DNA of 24,025 nt from VAZQ01 sp035300505 (GTDB lineage Bacteria; Pseudomonadota; Alphaproteobacteria; Rhizobiales; Xanthobacteraceae): NCBI GenBank assembly GCA_035300505.1, contig DATGVJ010000429.1:1-24025 (forward strand), given 5' to 3'. Under the pieces are notes generated by a model. It was not told the origin of the DNA and did not search any database. It was given only the letters and a program-made list of their open reading frames with translations. The translations under genes were made by a program, and so were the position numbers. Numbering within the stretch: position 1 is the stretch's first letter; each line of letters opens with the position of its first letter. Positions 1-7,173 of this stretch are shown here, piece by piece.

Positions 1-403
1 TGATTGCCGCCTTGAGATAGGTGAACGCCCGGTTGGCGGTGGCGCGGCGCCGGACTACGGCTTCGACATTCTTGCTGTCGAACGCCGCGACGTTTGCTGC
101 GGCGCCCGGGCGTGAGCGCCAATACCGTGGCCGTCCGGCAATCGTCCAATGCCCGTCCAGCAGTTGTCGTGTGGTCGGATCGACTGGGTGTATTTTGTGT
201 CCCACCCGATCATGCAGGAGATAACGACCGTCCCGCCGTATCCCTTCATGGTCGCCACGGCTGGCACAATTGCCAGTGCACTTGGCGGCGTATTGTCCTG
301 TGACTCGGGTGGCACGGCTGCATAAGTTCGCGCGCGGTTGATGGATCGCACAGATGGGAGCGCTAAATGGGAAAATTGGAACACGGAACTTGCCTGAAGG
401 GGA
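1..403 (-). pseudogene. Tyrosine recombinase (phage-type integrase) remnant, cut by left edge
   Basis: One minus-strand frame is open from about 403 to the window edge, but it has no ATG start and begins just after two in-frame TAA stops at 409-404. Near the edge the frame reads VRRRATANRAFTYLKAAI (about 53-2), preceded by TTRQLLDGHW and GRPRYWRSRPGA. This pattern resembles the core-binding domain of island integrases, where a Thr-Thr-x-x-Leu segment is followed by an R-R-x-A-T-A-N-R-x-L-x-x-L-K-A-A-L-N helix. The N-terminal arm-binding part is not recognisable and the link between the two segments is shorter than usual, so I call it decayed. The catalytic domain would lie left of the window. 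It sits on the 3' side of tRNA-Val, the usual place for such genes. The family call rests on motif memory; a gene intact beyond the edge but with an unusual start is possible. Confidence 0.5.
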
Positions 404-467
404 TTATTATAAATGCAGCTTCCAGGCGACGCCTGCCTTTATCGCGTCGCCGTAATGGGGGTGCGCG

Positions 468-830
468 ATGAACGACTTGCATTCGGCTTTACGGGACATT
501 TTCGAAGGTCAGGCCGAGTGGCGGCGGCGTAAAGCGATCGAATATCCTGATGATCAGCGCAACCTTGTTGCCGCGGATATCTTCGACGAACTCGTCAAAA
601 CGGTGGACGACTTAGACCCAGCCTTGCTCGAAGCGTCGGAGGAACTATTCGAGGATTTGCCAGACTATGAAGTTTGGCAAGACATGTATGATGTCGGTCT
701 CCTTCATGATCAGGAGTTCCTGGCCGTCGATCTTAACCTCAGTGCCCGACTCTTTGTGTCTCGAGTTAAAGCCCCCGGCTTTGCCGGGGGATATTTACCA
801 ATATTGAAGTTTTCGTGGTGGGCACTGTAG
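468..830 (+). CDS. Small acidic protein of unknown function, 3' end probably replaced
   Basis: The frame encodes 120 residues with a G-rich ribosome site just upstream of the ATG. I do not recognise a family. Residues 1 to about 85 look like a genuine small helical acidic protein, with many Asp/Glu and the string LDPALLEASEELFEDL. The last 30 or so residues are odd: they are translated from a GC-rich hairpin (772-790) and from the antisense of the tRNA-Val 3' end, giving a Gly/Pro/Trp-rich tail. The natural C-terminus was probably lost and replaced where the tRNA-side sequence joined. It may be a cargo gene of the element whose integrase remnant lies to the left, or a chance frame. I am fairly confident of the N-terminal part only. 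Confidence 0.5.
   Translation: MNDLHSALRDIFEGQAEWRRRKAIEYPDDQRNLVAADIFDELVKTVDDLDPALLEASEELFEDLPDYEVWQDMYDVGLLHDQEFLAVDLNLSARLFVSRVKAPGFAGGYLPILKFSWWAL
768..790 (-). terminator. Hairpin downstream of tRNA-Val
   Basis: An 8-bp perfect GC stem (772-779 with 783-790) and a tiny loop lies 26 nt beyond the 3' end of tRNA-Val. In the tRNA direction it is followed by only three T residues before AA, so the U-tract is weak. It is placed to end the tRNA transcript but could equally act on the plus strand. Confidence 0.5.
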
Positions 831-890
831 GGATTGAACCTACGACCTCTCCCGTGTGAAGGGAACGCTCTCCCGCTGAGCTAAGCGCCC
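816..890 (-). tRNA. tRNA-Val (anticodon CAC)
   Basis: The minus strand folds into a full cloverleaf of 75 nt, including an encoded CCA. The acceptor arm is GGGCGCT paired with AGTGCCC, followed by discriminator A and CCA. The D arm carries AGCTCAGCGGGAGAGC and the T arm carries GTAGGTTCAATCCCTAC. The anticodon stem TTCCC/GGGAG encloses the loop TTCACAC, which places CAC at positions 34-36 and reads the valine codon GTG. Its 3' end points left, towards the integrase remnant, as expected for a tRNA used as an attachment site. Confidence 0.97.
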
Positions 891-1014
891 GACCAGACCG
901 CAGCATTTAAGGTACGGCCAAAGAGAGTGCAAGCAGCTCGTACCGCTCTTCGTCCGGGACAGGCGGTCATCTCCAACCGAGCGCTGAGCAGCACGGCAAG
1001 GCTTGACCACGGCA

Positions 1015-1050
1015 ACTCCGAACAGGCGGGTTCGGAGTCTCGCGTTCACG
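1015..1050 (-). repeat. REP-like palindromic repeat, copy A
   Basis: Read on the minus strand, this 36-bp stretch matches 33 of 36 positions of 23526-23561 on the plus strand. It contains a 9-bp inverted repeat, ACTCCGAAC with GTTCGGAGT, around a 6-nt loop. It lies between tRNA-Val and the coiled-coil gene, in sequence with no convincing coding frame. Confidence 0.65.
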
Positions 1051-1099
1051 GCGGCTTCGCCGCGCGCGGGCTTCCTGACGGTGGCAAGAGAAGCAAGGG

Positions 1100-1129
1100 C
1101 GCCCGCGGCGAAGCCGCCCGCGGCGAAGC
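1100..1129. repeat. Tandem 15-bp GC-rich repeat
   Basis: The unit CGCCCGCGGCGAAGC occurs twice head to tail (1100-1114 and 1115-1129). A related inverted piece lies at about 1050-1062. The block sits in the same non-coding stretch as copy A of the REP-like repeat and probably belongs to one composite repetitive element filling 1010-1155. Confidence 0.7.
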
Positions 1130-1180
1130 CGCCGTGGAGGCGGGACTCCAAACGAGTATCGTTGGTCAACCCGCCGCGCC

Positions 1181-2461
1181 CTAAATCCGCGCCGCTGGCC
1201 GTGCGGCCGGACGAGTGGCACTTTGGAGGGCGCGGATGCGGTCGGCGAGCGAGCCCTTGCCGCTATCGCCATTCGAGGCGCCATGCCCATTGCCGTTGTG
1301 GCCCGCGTTGACGCGCGTCGGGTCGCCCGCAAGTATTGCGTTGATTTGAGAGCTTGGTCCCTCGAGCATGCTGGTGAGGCGCGCCACTTCGGCCGCAACG
1401 TCGCTGATGCGATCGCGCATCACGGCATTTTCCGCCCGTTCCTTTGACCAGGCGGTTTCGGCCTCGCGCCTGAGCTTTTCGATATCGCGCAGGAGCGCAG
1501 ACTTTTCTTCCTGTGCCTGGTGGAGCAGGTTTTCCATGATCGCCTTTTCGGCGCGAAGCGTGTCGGTCGTGACCCGGCGGCGGTTTTCGAGTTCGGCCAG
1601 TTCGAAGCGGAGGTTCGACTCGGTTTTCTGCAATGCTTCCGAGGATGCGCGCAACTGAATGGTGACCGTGTCCCGTTCAAAGAGATCGCGATCCAGTTGT
1701 TCGCGCTTGTTCGACAGCTCCTGCAGCCGGTGATTGAGAAGCTCGGTTTCCGTGTTCTGGAGCATGAGCGCGCGTTCAAGCTCGATGATCCGGTTGCTCA
1801 GCGTTTCGCCTTTGCCGCGTTCCTCGATGAGTTCCTGGTATGTGCTGTCGATGGCGGCCTTCCTGACCTGGAGCTGGAGCTTCAGCTCTTGCGTCTCTTT
1901 TTCGTAGGACGCAACCTCGCTCTTGAACACTTCGACCTGGGCACGCAGCGCCATGAGCTCGACGCGCTGGCTGTCGCCGGTTGCCATGGCTTGGTTGAGA
2001 TTGGCCGTAACGATAGCGGTTTCCGAACGGGCGAGTGCGAGCGCACGTTCGTTTTCCTGCAAACTTGTCCCCGTGCCGATGAGTTCCTCCTCGACAGTGG
2101 CGAGAGTCTCCGCGAGTTGCTGTTCCCTGGTTTCAAGCTCGAAAAAGGCGGCGGTTTTTTCGCCGAGTTCGAGTTTGAGGCGACCGACGGCTTCGCTTTT
2201 CTTGCCGATTTCGGCGAGGTGCGTGGCGGTCTTCGCCTTTATTTGCTCGACGCTCATTTCGAGCCGTCGTGTCGACATCGCAAATTCCGCCCGCAACTGA
2301 TCCTTGTCGGCCTGGATTTCGGCCATCGACATCGGGGTGACGGCTTCGATCCGCTTAAGGGTCAAACGCACGGCGCGCGCATGGACGAGCGGAATCACTC
2401 CGATGACCAGCAACCCGGCCACCAGGAAGCCAATCCCGACGAACATGATCGGTTCGATCAT
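1181..2461 (-). CDS. Membrane-anchored coiled-coil protein, conserved hypothetical
   Basis: The product is 426 residues. Residues 5-27 form one N-terminal transmembrane segment (VGIGFLVAGLLVIGVIPLV). Residues about 45-365 are almost pure heptad-rich coiled coil, heavy in Glu, Gln, Arg and Leu and nearly free of Pro. A flexible Gly/Asn linker (about 385-400) leads to a C-terminal LADRIRALQ motif and an Ala/Pro/Arg tail. The ATG has a clear AGGAGC site 8 nt upstream. It follows eipA by 49 bp on the same strand, so the two are probably co-transcribed. The architecture suggests an inner-membrane scaffold reaching into the cytoplasm. I know of no demonstrated function, and the LADRIRALQ tail may be a docking peptide (inference). 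Confidence 0.8.
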   Translation of the reverse strand: MIEPIMFVGIGFLVAGLLVIGVIPLVHARAVRLTLKRIEAVTPMSMAEIQADKDQLRAEFAMSTRRLEMSVEQIKAKTATHLAEIGKKSEAVGRLKLELGEKTAAFFELETREQQLAETLATVEEELIGTGTSLQENERALALARSETAIVTANLNQAMATGDSQRVELMALRAQVEVFKSEVASYEKETQELKLQLQVRKAAIDSTYQELIEERGKGETLSNRIIELERALMLQNTETELLNHRLQELSNKREQLDRDLFERDTVTIQLRASSEALQKTESNLRFELAELENRRRVTTDTLRAEKAIMENLLHQAQEEKSALLRDIEKLRREAETAWSKERAENAVMRDRISDVAAEVARLTSMLEGPSSQINAILAGDPTRVNAGHNGNGHGASNGDSGKGSLADRIRALQSATRPAARPAARI

Positions 2462-2510
2462 GAAAAAGCGCTCCTAAACACGCTTTACGATTATTTCAGG
2501 TGCGGTTAAA

Positions 2511-3074
2511 TCAAAACGGGTTCCAGGTAGCGGCTGGCGTGAATTTCAGGTAGCCCACGTTGGCGCCGAGGCGGAAGCCAACGCCGGACCGGATCGGCAC
2601 GACCAGGATGTTGCTGGCGGTCAGCGCCGTCATCCCGAATCCGCCTATAAAATAGGCGGACCCATCGACGCCGGCAAAGCGTTGATAGACCGCATTGGTG
2701 CGCGGCAGGTTATATACCAACATCATGGTCCGGGCGCCCTCGCCACCCATGTCGAAGCCAACCGAGGGGCCCTGCCAATAGACCCTCAGATCGCCCGCGT
2801 TCTTGGTGTAAAGGTTGCCCTCACCGTAGCGAAGACCTGCGACGAATGCGCCGCCCGCCTCCTGGCCGAGCACGTAGCCATTGGGCTGGCCCCAATTGCT
2901 GACGGCCTTTTCGATGATCTGGGCCAACCCCCGCGACACGCTGCCGAAAAACTGGTGGCCAGTATTGACCAACTCGCCCGGGCCATAGTTGTTGGGGCTT
3001 TGTGACCACGCCGGGGCATTGCCAAGGCCCGCCAGCATAAAGAGAAGAGCAAGCGTCCGAAGGACGGTTCGCAT
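2511..3074 (-). CDS. eipA: DUF1134 / EipA-family periplasmic envelope protein
   Basis: The 187-residue product starts with a cleavable signal peptide (MRTVLRTLALLFMLAGLGNA, cut near AWS-QS). The mature part matches the DUF1134 pattern: GPGELVNTGHQFFGSVSRGL, WGQPNGYVLGQEAGGAFVAG, GPSVGFDMGGEGARTMMLVY, and a C-terminal PIRSGVGFRLGANVGYLKF. In Brucella this family is EipA, a periplasmic small beta-barrel needed for resistance to envelope stress and reported to be activated by CtrA. I chose the ATG at 3074 because GGAG lies 6 nt upstream and the signal peptide begins there; an upstream GTG or ATG would only add 13 residues. No TTAA-N7-TTAA box is visible in the 236 bp upstream. It is followed directly by the coiled-coil gene. 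Confidence 0.88.
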   Translation of the reverse strand: MRTVLRTLALLFMLAGLGNAPAWSQSPNNYGPGELVNTGHQFFGSVSRGLAQIIEKAVSNWGQPNGYVLGQEAGGAFVAGLRYGEGNLYTKNAGDLRVYWQGPSVGFDMGGEGARTMMLVYNLPRTNAVYQRFAGVDGSAYFIGGFGMTALTASNILVVPIRSGVGFRLGANVGYLKFTPAATWNPF

Positions 3075-3310
3075 TTGAGGCTCCATCAGTCGTCTAGCTG
3101 TAGGACCGTTCACGATACATAAGCATACATAAGGATACCCAAGGCAACCGACTCAATAGCTCAGATTTGTCGCGCCATCGCAATCCAATTGCCACGAATA
3201 TGGTGATTTTAGCGCCGTTGCCGTTCCGGCTTTGTGTCAGTTGTCCCCAGCCGTTTCGGCAAATTCAAAAACGCCGCGAAAATCATAGATCTTGGCGGGA
3301 CATCGATGTG

Positions 3311-4156
3311 TCAAGCCGATCGCAGCAGCCGGCTTGAAGCCTTCTGGTCCCCGAAGGCCACGAAACCCGGCACAATAAAGCGTTGGTCGGAGCGCCCGTA
3401 GGCCAATGGCTCACCACCAGGCGTGGATACCGCCCCGCCGGCGGACGTAATGATCGCGTCGCCGGCTGCAACGTCCCATTCGCTTACCGGTGCGAGGCGT
3501 GGATAGACGTCGACGATGCCTTCGGCAATCCGGCACAGTTTGATGGCCGATCCGCTGGGGATTTTCCGGGTGATCTTGAGGTCCTGCAGGAAAGCTTCGG
3601 TCTTGGGGTCGAGATGGGACCGGCTGACGGCCGCAGCCGCGTCCAATTCGGGCCAGGTGCGTGGTCGAATGGGGGTGATTGTGCGGGCGTTGGCGGCTGG
3701 TTCGCCGGGCGCAAGCTCAAGCCGCTCCGCACCGCCGCCTGCAGTTGTTCTCCACAACATTCCCAGTGCGGGCGCGGCGATGATCCCAAGGCGCGGGCGG
3801 CCGTCCGTCACCACGGCAAGATTGATGCAGAATTCGTCGCTGCCGGCTATGAACTCGCGCGTTCCGTCGAGCGGATCGACCAGCACGAAATTATTGCCGT
3901 CCAGTTGTGGCGGGGAGCGGCCGAAAGCTTCTTCCGACACGACAGAAACCCCGGGGAGGACCTCCCCGAGCCCCGCCAGGATGGTTGTTTCGGAAGCCTC
4001 ATCGGCGGCCGTGACCGGCGAACGATCGGCCTTCATACGCGTGTCCAGTGCCCCCTTGCGTACCACCAAAATGACGGCGGCAGCCTTGGACAGGACGGTC
4101 GTCAATGCGTCGATGAGGCCCCTGTCTGATTGCGAAATGGAAACCCGCAGGCGCAT
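3311..4156 (-). CDS. cysQ: 3'(2'),5'-bisphosphate nucleotidase
   Basis: The 281-residue protein belongs to the inositol-monophosphatase superfamily. Metal-binding motifs are in the expected order: SPVTAAD (46-52), SEE (74-76), DPLDGTREF (94-102) and SEWDVAAGDA (225-234). CysQ removes the 3' phosphate from PAP or PAPS in sulfate assimilation and phosphoadenosine recycling, in the cytoplasm. The DPLDGTREF form with Arg-Glu-Phe after DGT is typical of CysQ rather than of plain inositol phosphatases. An AGAAGG site precedes the ATG. It lies upstream of eipA on the same strand with a 236-bp gap, so co-transcription is possible but not shown. Confidence 0.93.
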   Translation of the reverse strand: MRLRVSISQSDRGLIDALTTVLSKAAAVILVVRKGALDTRMKADRSPVTAADEASETTILAGLGEVLPGVSVVSEEAFGRSPPQLDGNNFVLVDPLDGTREFIAGSDEFCINLAVVTDGRPRLGIIAAPALGMLWRTTAGGGAERLELAPGEPAANARTITPIRPRTWPELDAAAAVSRSHLDPKTEAFLQDLKITRKIPSGSAIKLCRIAEGIVDVYPRLAPVSEWDVAAGDAIITSAGGAVSTPGGEPLAYGRSDQRFIVPGFVAFGDQKASSRLLRSA

Positions 4157-4383
4157 CTTGCCTTCTCATTTTCCCCTGGAAGTGCCTCAACCGGGCCCGG
4201 ACGAGGCATGTCATACACTGTTGCTTTGCGCATTGAACCTCGGCTCTTCAATTTTTGCGACGGCTCAAGCATGATGGCCGTTGATTCGCGCTCACGCGTG
4301 GTTCGTTCAAGCTCTGGTCCAACATGAACCCTCGATTTGAGGGATTATGCCAAACAGGGCGTCAAGCAATATGAGCCGCACGT

Positions 4384-4421
4384 TTCGATGCTTACCGGAG
4401 AATTCGATGCTTACCGGAGAG
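4384..4421 (+). repeat. Tandem 19-bp duplication carrying the chpT ribosome site
   Basis: The unit TTCGATGCTTACCGGAGAA (4384-4402) is repeated at 4403-4421 with one change at its last base. Each copy holds an ATG and a GGAG, so the segment before chpT offers two Shine-Dalgarno sites, one for the in-frame ATG at 4407 and one for the ATG at 4428. Confidence 0.9.
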
Positions 4422-4427
4422 AAGGTC

Positions 4428-5066
4428 ATGCCCGATCCGATTACGCTTGACGCCCTCGATCTTGCGGCGTTGCTATGTTCTCGGGTCTGTCATGACCTGA
4501 TCAGCCCGGCCGGCGCTATCCTAAATGGCATTGAAGTGTTCGAAGAAGATAACGATGCCGAGACCAAGGCCTTTGCCATAAGCCTTATCAAGAAGAGCGC
4601 CGCGACGGCTTCGGCGCGGCTGAAATTTTGTCGGATTGCCTTCGGGGCTGCCGGAGGCGCCGGTGCGCAAGTCGACTTGGGTGAAGCCGAGACAATAGCC
4701 CGTGGCTTCATGGAAGACGAGAAGACCAAGATCGTTTGGACCTTGCCGCGGGTGCTGTTGGCGAAAAACCGCGTCAAGTTGGTGCTCAACATGCTGGTTG
4801 TCGCCACCCAGACTATACCGCGAGGCGGCACGCTGACGGTTGTCCCTGTCGGCGACAACGAAGCCATGGGTTTTCGCATCACGGCGACCGGGACCAACAC
4901 GCGTATACCTCCGGCCGTGCAGGCGCTGTTGGACGGCACGCCCGAGAACGGGACTGTTGATGCCCATGTGGTCCAGCCATTTTACACCGGCCTCCTGGCG
5001 CGCGCCTGCGGACTTGGCGTGGGATTGGAGGCGCAAGGCGATGCAATCGTGGTGTCGACCCGTTAA
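4428..5066 (+). CDS. chpT: ChpT histidine phosphotransferase
   Basis: The 212-residue protein matches the alphaproteobacterial ChpT family. The phosphoacceptor histidine is H22 in SRVCHDLISPAGAI, inside the first helix of the DHp-like domain. The C-terminal half is a degenerate ATP-binding-like fold (VLLAKNRVKLVLNMLV, then LLARACGLGVGLEAQGD). ChpT accepts phosphate from the hybrid kinase CckA and passes it to CtrA and CpdR, setting cell-cycle and motility gene expression. I chose the ATG at 4428 because the family usually starts shortly before the DLAALL helix and GGAGA lies 7 nt upstream. Starts at 4407 or 4347 would add 7 or 27 residues. It is followed by a receiver gene and cheR on the same strand, and ctrA lies 6 kb away. 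Confidence 0.92.
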   Translation: MPDPITLDALDLAALLCSRVCHDLISPAGAILNGIEVFEEDNDAETKAFAISLIKKSAATASARLKFCRIAFGAAGGAGAQVDLGEAETIARGFMEDEKTKIVWTLPRVLLAKNRVKLVLNMLVVATQTIPRGGTLTVVPVGDNEAMGFRITATGTNTRIPPAVQALLDGTPENGTVDAHVVQPFYTGLLARACGLGVGLEAQGDAIVVSTR

Positions 5067-5068
5067 CC

Positions 5069-5089
5069 CGCGGCGGCTGGCTTGCCGCG
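5069..5089 (+). terminator. Possible weak terminator hairpin after chpT
   Basis: CGCGGC (5069-5074) pairs with GCCGCG (5084-5089) just after the chpT stop, followed by an imperfect T-rich tract (TATTGTT). It may separate chpT from the receiver gene. Confidence 0.35.
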
Positions 5090-5235
5090 TATTGTTAATG
5101 ATCTAAATCGTTACGAATCCATTAAGTGGCGCGCCCGCTTATAGGGGTGCGCTAGTTGTGCGCATTGCAACTAAAATTAAACTCTTTGCCTGCAGAGTAG
5201 TTCTTCTGCGGCCGACCGCAAATAACGAGGTCGTT

Positions 5236-5601
5236 ATGAAGAATTGTTTGATCGTCGACGACTCCAGCGTCATCCGCAAAGTGGCGCGGCGGATATTGGA
5301 GGGGCTGAAATTTGAGATTACCGAGGCAGAAGACGGTGAACAAGCAACGGCGGTTTGTCACAGTCGAATGCCCGATGTCATCTTGCTCGATTGGAACATG
5401 CCAAAGATGGATGGCTATGAGTTCCTGCGTTTGCTGCGCAAGATGCCAAATGGCGATGTGCCCAGGGTCGTGTTCTGTACCACGGAGAATGATGTCGCCC
5501 ACATCGCACGGGCACTTCACGCTGGGGCCGACGAGTACATCATGAAGCCCTTCGATAAGGACATTATCCAAGCGAAGTTTCAGGAAGTCGGCGTGATGTG
5601 A
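5236..5601 (+). CDS. Single-domain response regulator, CheY-like
   Basis: The product is one receiver domain of 121 residues with no output domain. The acidic pair is D8-D9 (LIVDDSS), the phosphoacceptor is D52 (LLDWNMPKMDG), the switch threonines are T82/T83, and the conserved lysine is K104 (MKPFD). The ATG at 5236 is preferred because AACGAGG precedes it and the receiver fold starts at once; the longer frame from 5158 adds 26 residues with no similarity to a receiver. The sequence is closer to chemotaxis-type CheY than to DivK or CpdR. Sitting between chpT and cheR, it probably acts at the flagellar motor, in adaptation, or as a phosphate sink. Its cognate kinase is not in the window. Confidence 0.88.
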   Translation: MKNCLIVDDSSVIRKVARRILEGLKFEITEAEDGEQATAVCHSRMPDVILLDWNMPKMDGYEFLRLLRKMPNGDVPRVVFCTTENDVAHIARALHAGADEYIMKPFDKDIIQAKFQEVGVM

Positions 5602-5671
5602 CACGACGGCTCACATTCGGGGTCGGCGGGGTAATTGTAGCGTGTTTTGCGTGGCATGGTGCCAGGTCATT

Positions 5672-5689
5672 CAATCGGTAATCCGATTG
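5672..5689. promoter_or_regulatory. Palindrome upstream of cheR
   Basis: CAATCGG (5672-5678) and CCGATTG (5683-5689) form a perfect 7-bp dyad around TAAT, 37 bp upstream of the cheR start. It could be an operator or a small RNA hairpin; no T-tract follows. Confidence 0.4.
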
Positions 5690-5726
5690 CATGGAGCGCT
5701 AGCCCGCTCGTGCGTGGGAGCCGGTG

Positions 5727-6599
5727 ATGGTAAGTGTTGAGTTTGAGTATCTTTGCAGCTTGTTGCGGGAACGCTCCGGCATCGTGCTGACATCGGATAA
5801 GCAAAATCTGGCGGAGAATCGGTTGCTTTCGCTGGCGCGCAGGTTCGGTCTCGACAGTGTGTCCGATCTCGTACGGAGCCTGTCCCGGCCGGATGGAGAA
5901 GCGCGGATCGTCGCAGTCATCGAAGCGATGACGACGAACGAGACCATGTTCTTCCGCGACAAAGTTCCATTCGCACAATTTCGCGACGTCATGCTGCCGA
6001 GATTGTTGAAAGCGCGGGCAGGGCACCGCCGGTTGCGCATTTGGTGCGCGGCAGCGTCGATGGGCCAGGAACCATATTCGATTGCGATGTGTTTGAAGGA
6101 GCGGGCCGACGAACTGGCGGGATGGCAAATAGAAATCCTCGCCACGGATCTGTCGAGCGATGCCCTCGATTACGCCAAGGACGGCGTCTACAGTCAGTTT
6201 GATGTGCAGCGAGGTGTGCCGATCCGGTCGCTCCTGCAACATTTCTCCAAGGCCGACCACTATTGGCAGATTTCGACCGAGCTTCGCTCCATGGTCCGGT
6301 TTGAACGCTTCAACCTGCTCGATGATTTTGCCGGCATGGGAACGTTCGACGTCGTATTTTGCCGAAACGTGCTTGTTTATTTCGATCCGGCGATCAAGAT
6401 CGATGTGCTTGAACGAATGTCGCGCGTCGTCGGCAGGGACGGTTATCTGGTTCTCGGCACCGGCGAAACTGCCGCGGGTTTGACCGACAGGTTCCAGCCG
6501 TCGGAAGATTGCGATGGGCTTTTTGCCGCCAACCCGGTTGCGATGATTGGTAGCCAAGTCCGGGCAGCACCGCACTTGGTTGCGGTCGGCGGACACTGA
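5727..6599 (+). CDS. cheR: Chemotaxis protein-glutamate methyltransferase CheR
   Basis: The 290-residue protein uses S-adenosylmethionine to methylate glutamates on chemoreceptors during adaptation. An N-terminal helical CheR_N domain (about 1-75) ends with MTTNETMFFRD (68-78). The SAM-binding motif is RIWCAAASMGQEPYS (104-118), ILATDLSSDAL follows at 137-147, and DVVFCRNVLVYFD (208-220) is the conserved late motif. There is no pentapeptide-binding or TPR extension. The ATG at 5727 has GGAG 6 nt upstream; an adjacent GTG at 5724 would add one residue. It follows the CheY-like gene by 125 bp. No cheA, cheW, cheB or receptor gene is present, so this is an isolated piece of a chemotaxis system. 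Confidence 0.94.
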   Translation: MVSVEFEYLCSLLRERSGIVLTSDKQNLAENRLLSLARRFGLDSVSDLVRSLSRPDGEARIVAVIEAMTTNETMFFRDKVPFAQFRDVMLPRLLKARAGHRRLRIWCAAASMGQEPYSIAMCLKERADELAGWQIEILATDLSSDALDYAKDGVYSQFDVQRGVPIRSLLQHFSKADHYWQISTELRSMVRFERFNLLDDFAGMGTFDVVFCRNVLVYFDPAIKIDVLERMSRVVGRDGYLVLGTGETAAGLTDRFQPSEDCDGLFAANPVAMIGSQVRAAPHLVAVGGH

Positions 6600-6633
6600 G
6601 TGCCTGTCCACAATTCCTGCTACAAATGATGTG

Positions 6634-6807
6634 CGTGTCCCGGGCGCACTGCAGCGCGACGCTTTCTTAGCGTCGCCGGTCCAGGACCCGCGACCTTACA
6701 AAGGACTAATTTCGTTAAGGTCCCGGGTCTGCGGTGCGCCGTGAGCGGGGCGCCATAGCCCGTCGCAGACGGGCGCGCCCAAACGCTCATGGTGCGCCCG
6801 GGACACG
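6634..6807. repeat. 174-bp palindromic dispersed element with 16-bp terminal inverted repeats
   Basis: The ends are perfect 16-bp inverted repeats, CGTGTCCCGGGCGCAC (6634-6649) and GTGCGCCCGGGACACG (6792-6807). Inside are further stems, for example GACCTTA with TAAGGTC and a GTCCCGGGTCTGCGG block. The layout of two GC-rich arms with a CCGGGACAC edge is like the short palindromic elements scattered through Bradyrhizobium and Rhodopseudomonas genomes (recalled, not searched). It has no coding capacity and lies 34 bp after cheR. Confidence 0.8.
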
Positions 6808-7173
6808 AATCAGACTGTTATTCTTAGTCGGGCGCGCGGTTCGGTCAGGCCTCAAAGTAGCGCGAGAACGCCACCGATGAGTTTCAGCCTTCATTCTCCT
6901 TTGGGAACATGCCGGAGTGAAGAACGTTACGCTGTGGGAAACCCCGAAAGGCGCGAGCGAAAGCTGACAATGAATTTTGGCACTGATGGAATTCGTCTCG
7001 CTGACGGGGTGTCGCAGGGGCTGAAAGGCCCGATGAAGAGACTGCCGGCTTCATGGTCCGTGCCTCTCAATCTCGACCATGGCCAAACGCTCCAGTAGCG
7101 AAGCCGCCATGCTCGAACTTCGCAGTGTGCGCGCTGTGATCCAGCGCAACGCCCTTGCATTCGGAGAATGATG
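6808..7173. other. Non-coding gap between the palindromic element and the SDR gene
   Basis: No frame here resembles a known protein. A 30-codon frame (7079-7171) with a normal composition ends just before the SDR start and could be a leader peptide, but nothing supports it beyond position. I see no clear promoter. Confidence 0.4.

Noticed and set aside
1520..2509. Long plus-strand open frame of 329 codons
   Set aside because: It is the antisense shadow of the minus-strand coiled-coil gene, which has a proper start, a ribosome site and a membrane segment.
3075..3310. Search for a CtrA box before eipA, expected from Brucella
   Set aside because: No TTAA occurs in the gap, so direct CtrA control is not supported here.
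5667..6611. Minus-strand open frame of 314 codons
   Set aside because: It lies antisense to cheR, whose motifs are complete; the minus-strand product looks like nothing known.
6990..7010. TGGCAC in the gap before the SDR gene as a possible sigma-54 promoter
   Set aside because: The matching TTGC at the correct spacing is missing.
7079..7171. 30-codon plus-strand frame overlapping the first ATGs of the SDR gene
   Set aside because: It could be a leader peptide, but there is no ribosome site or recognised sequence to support it.
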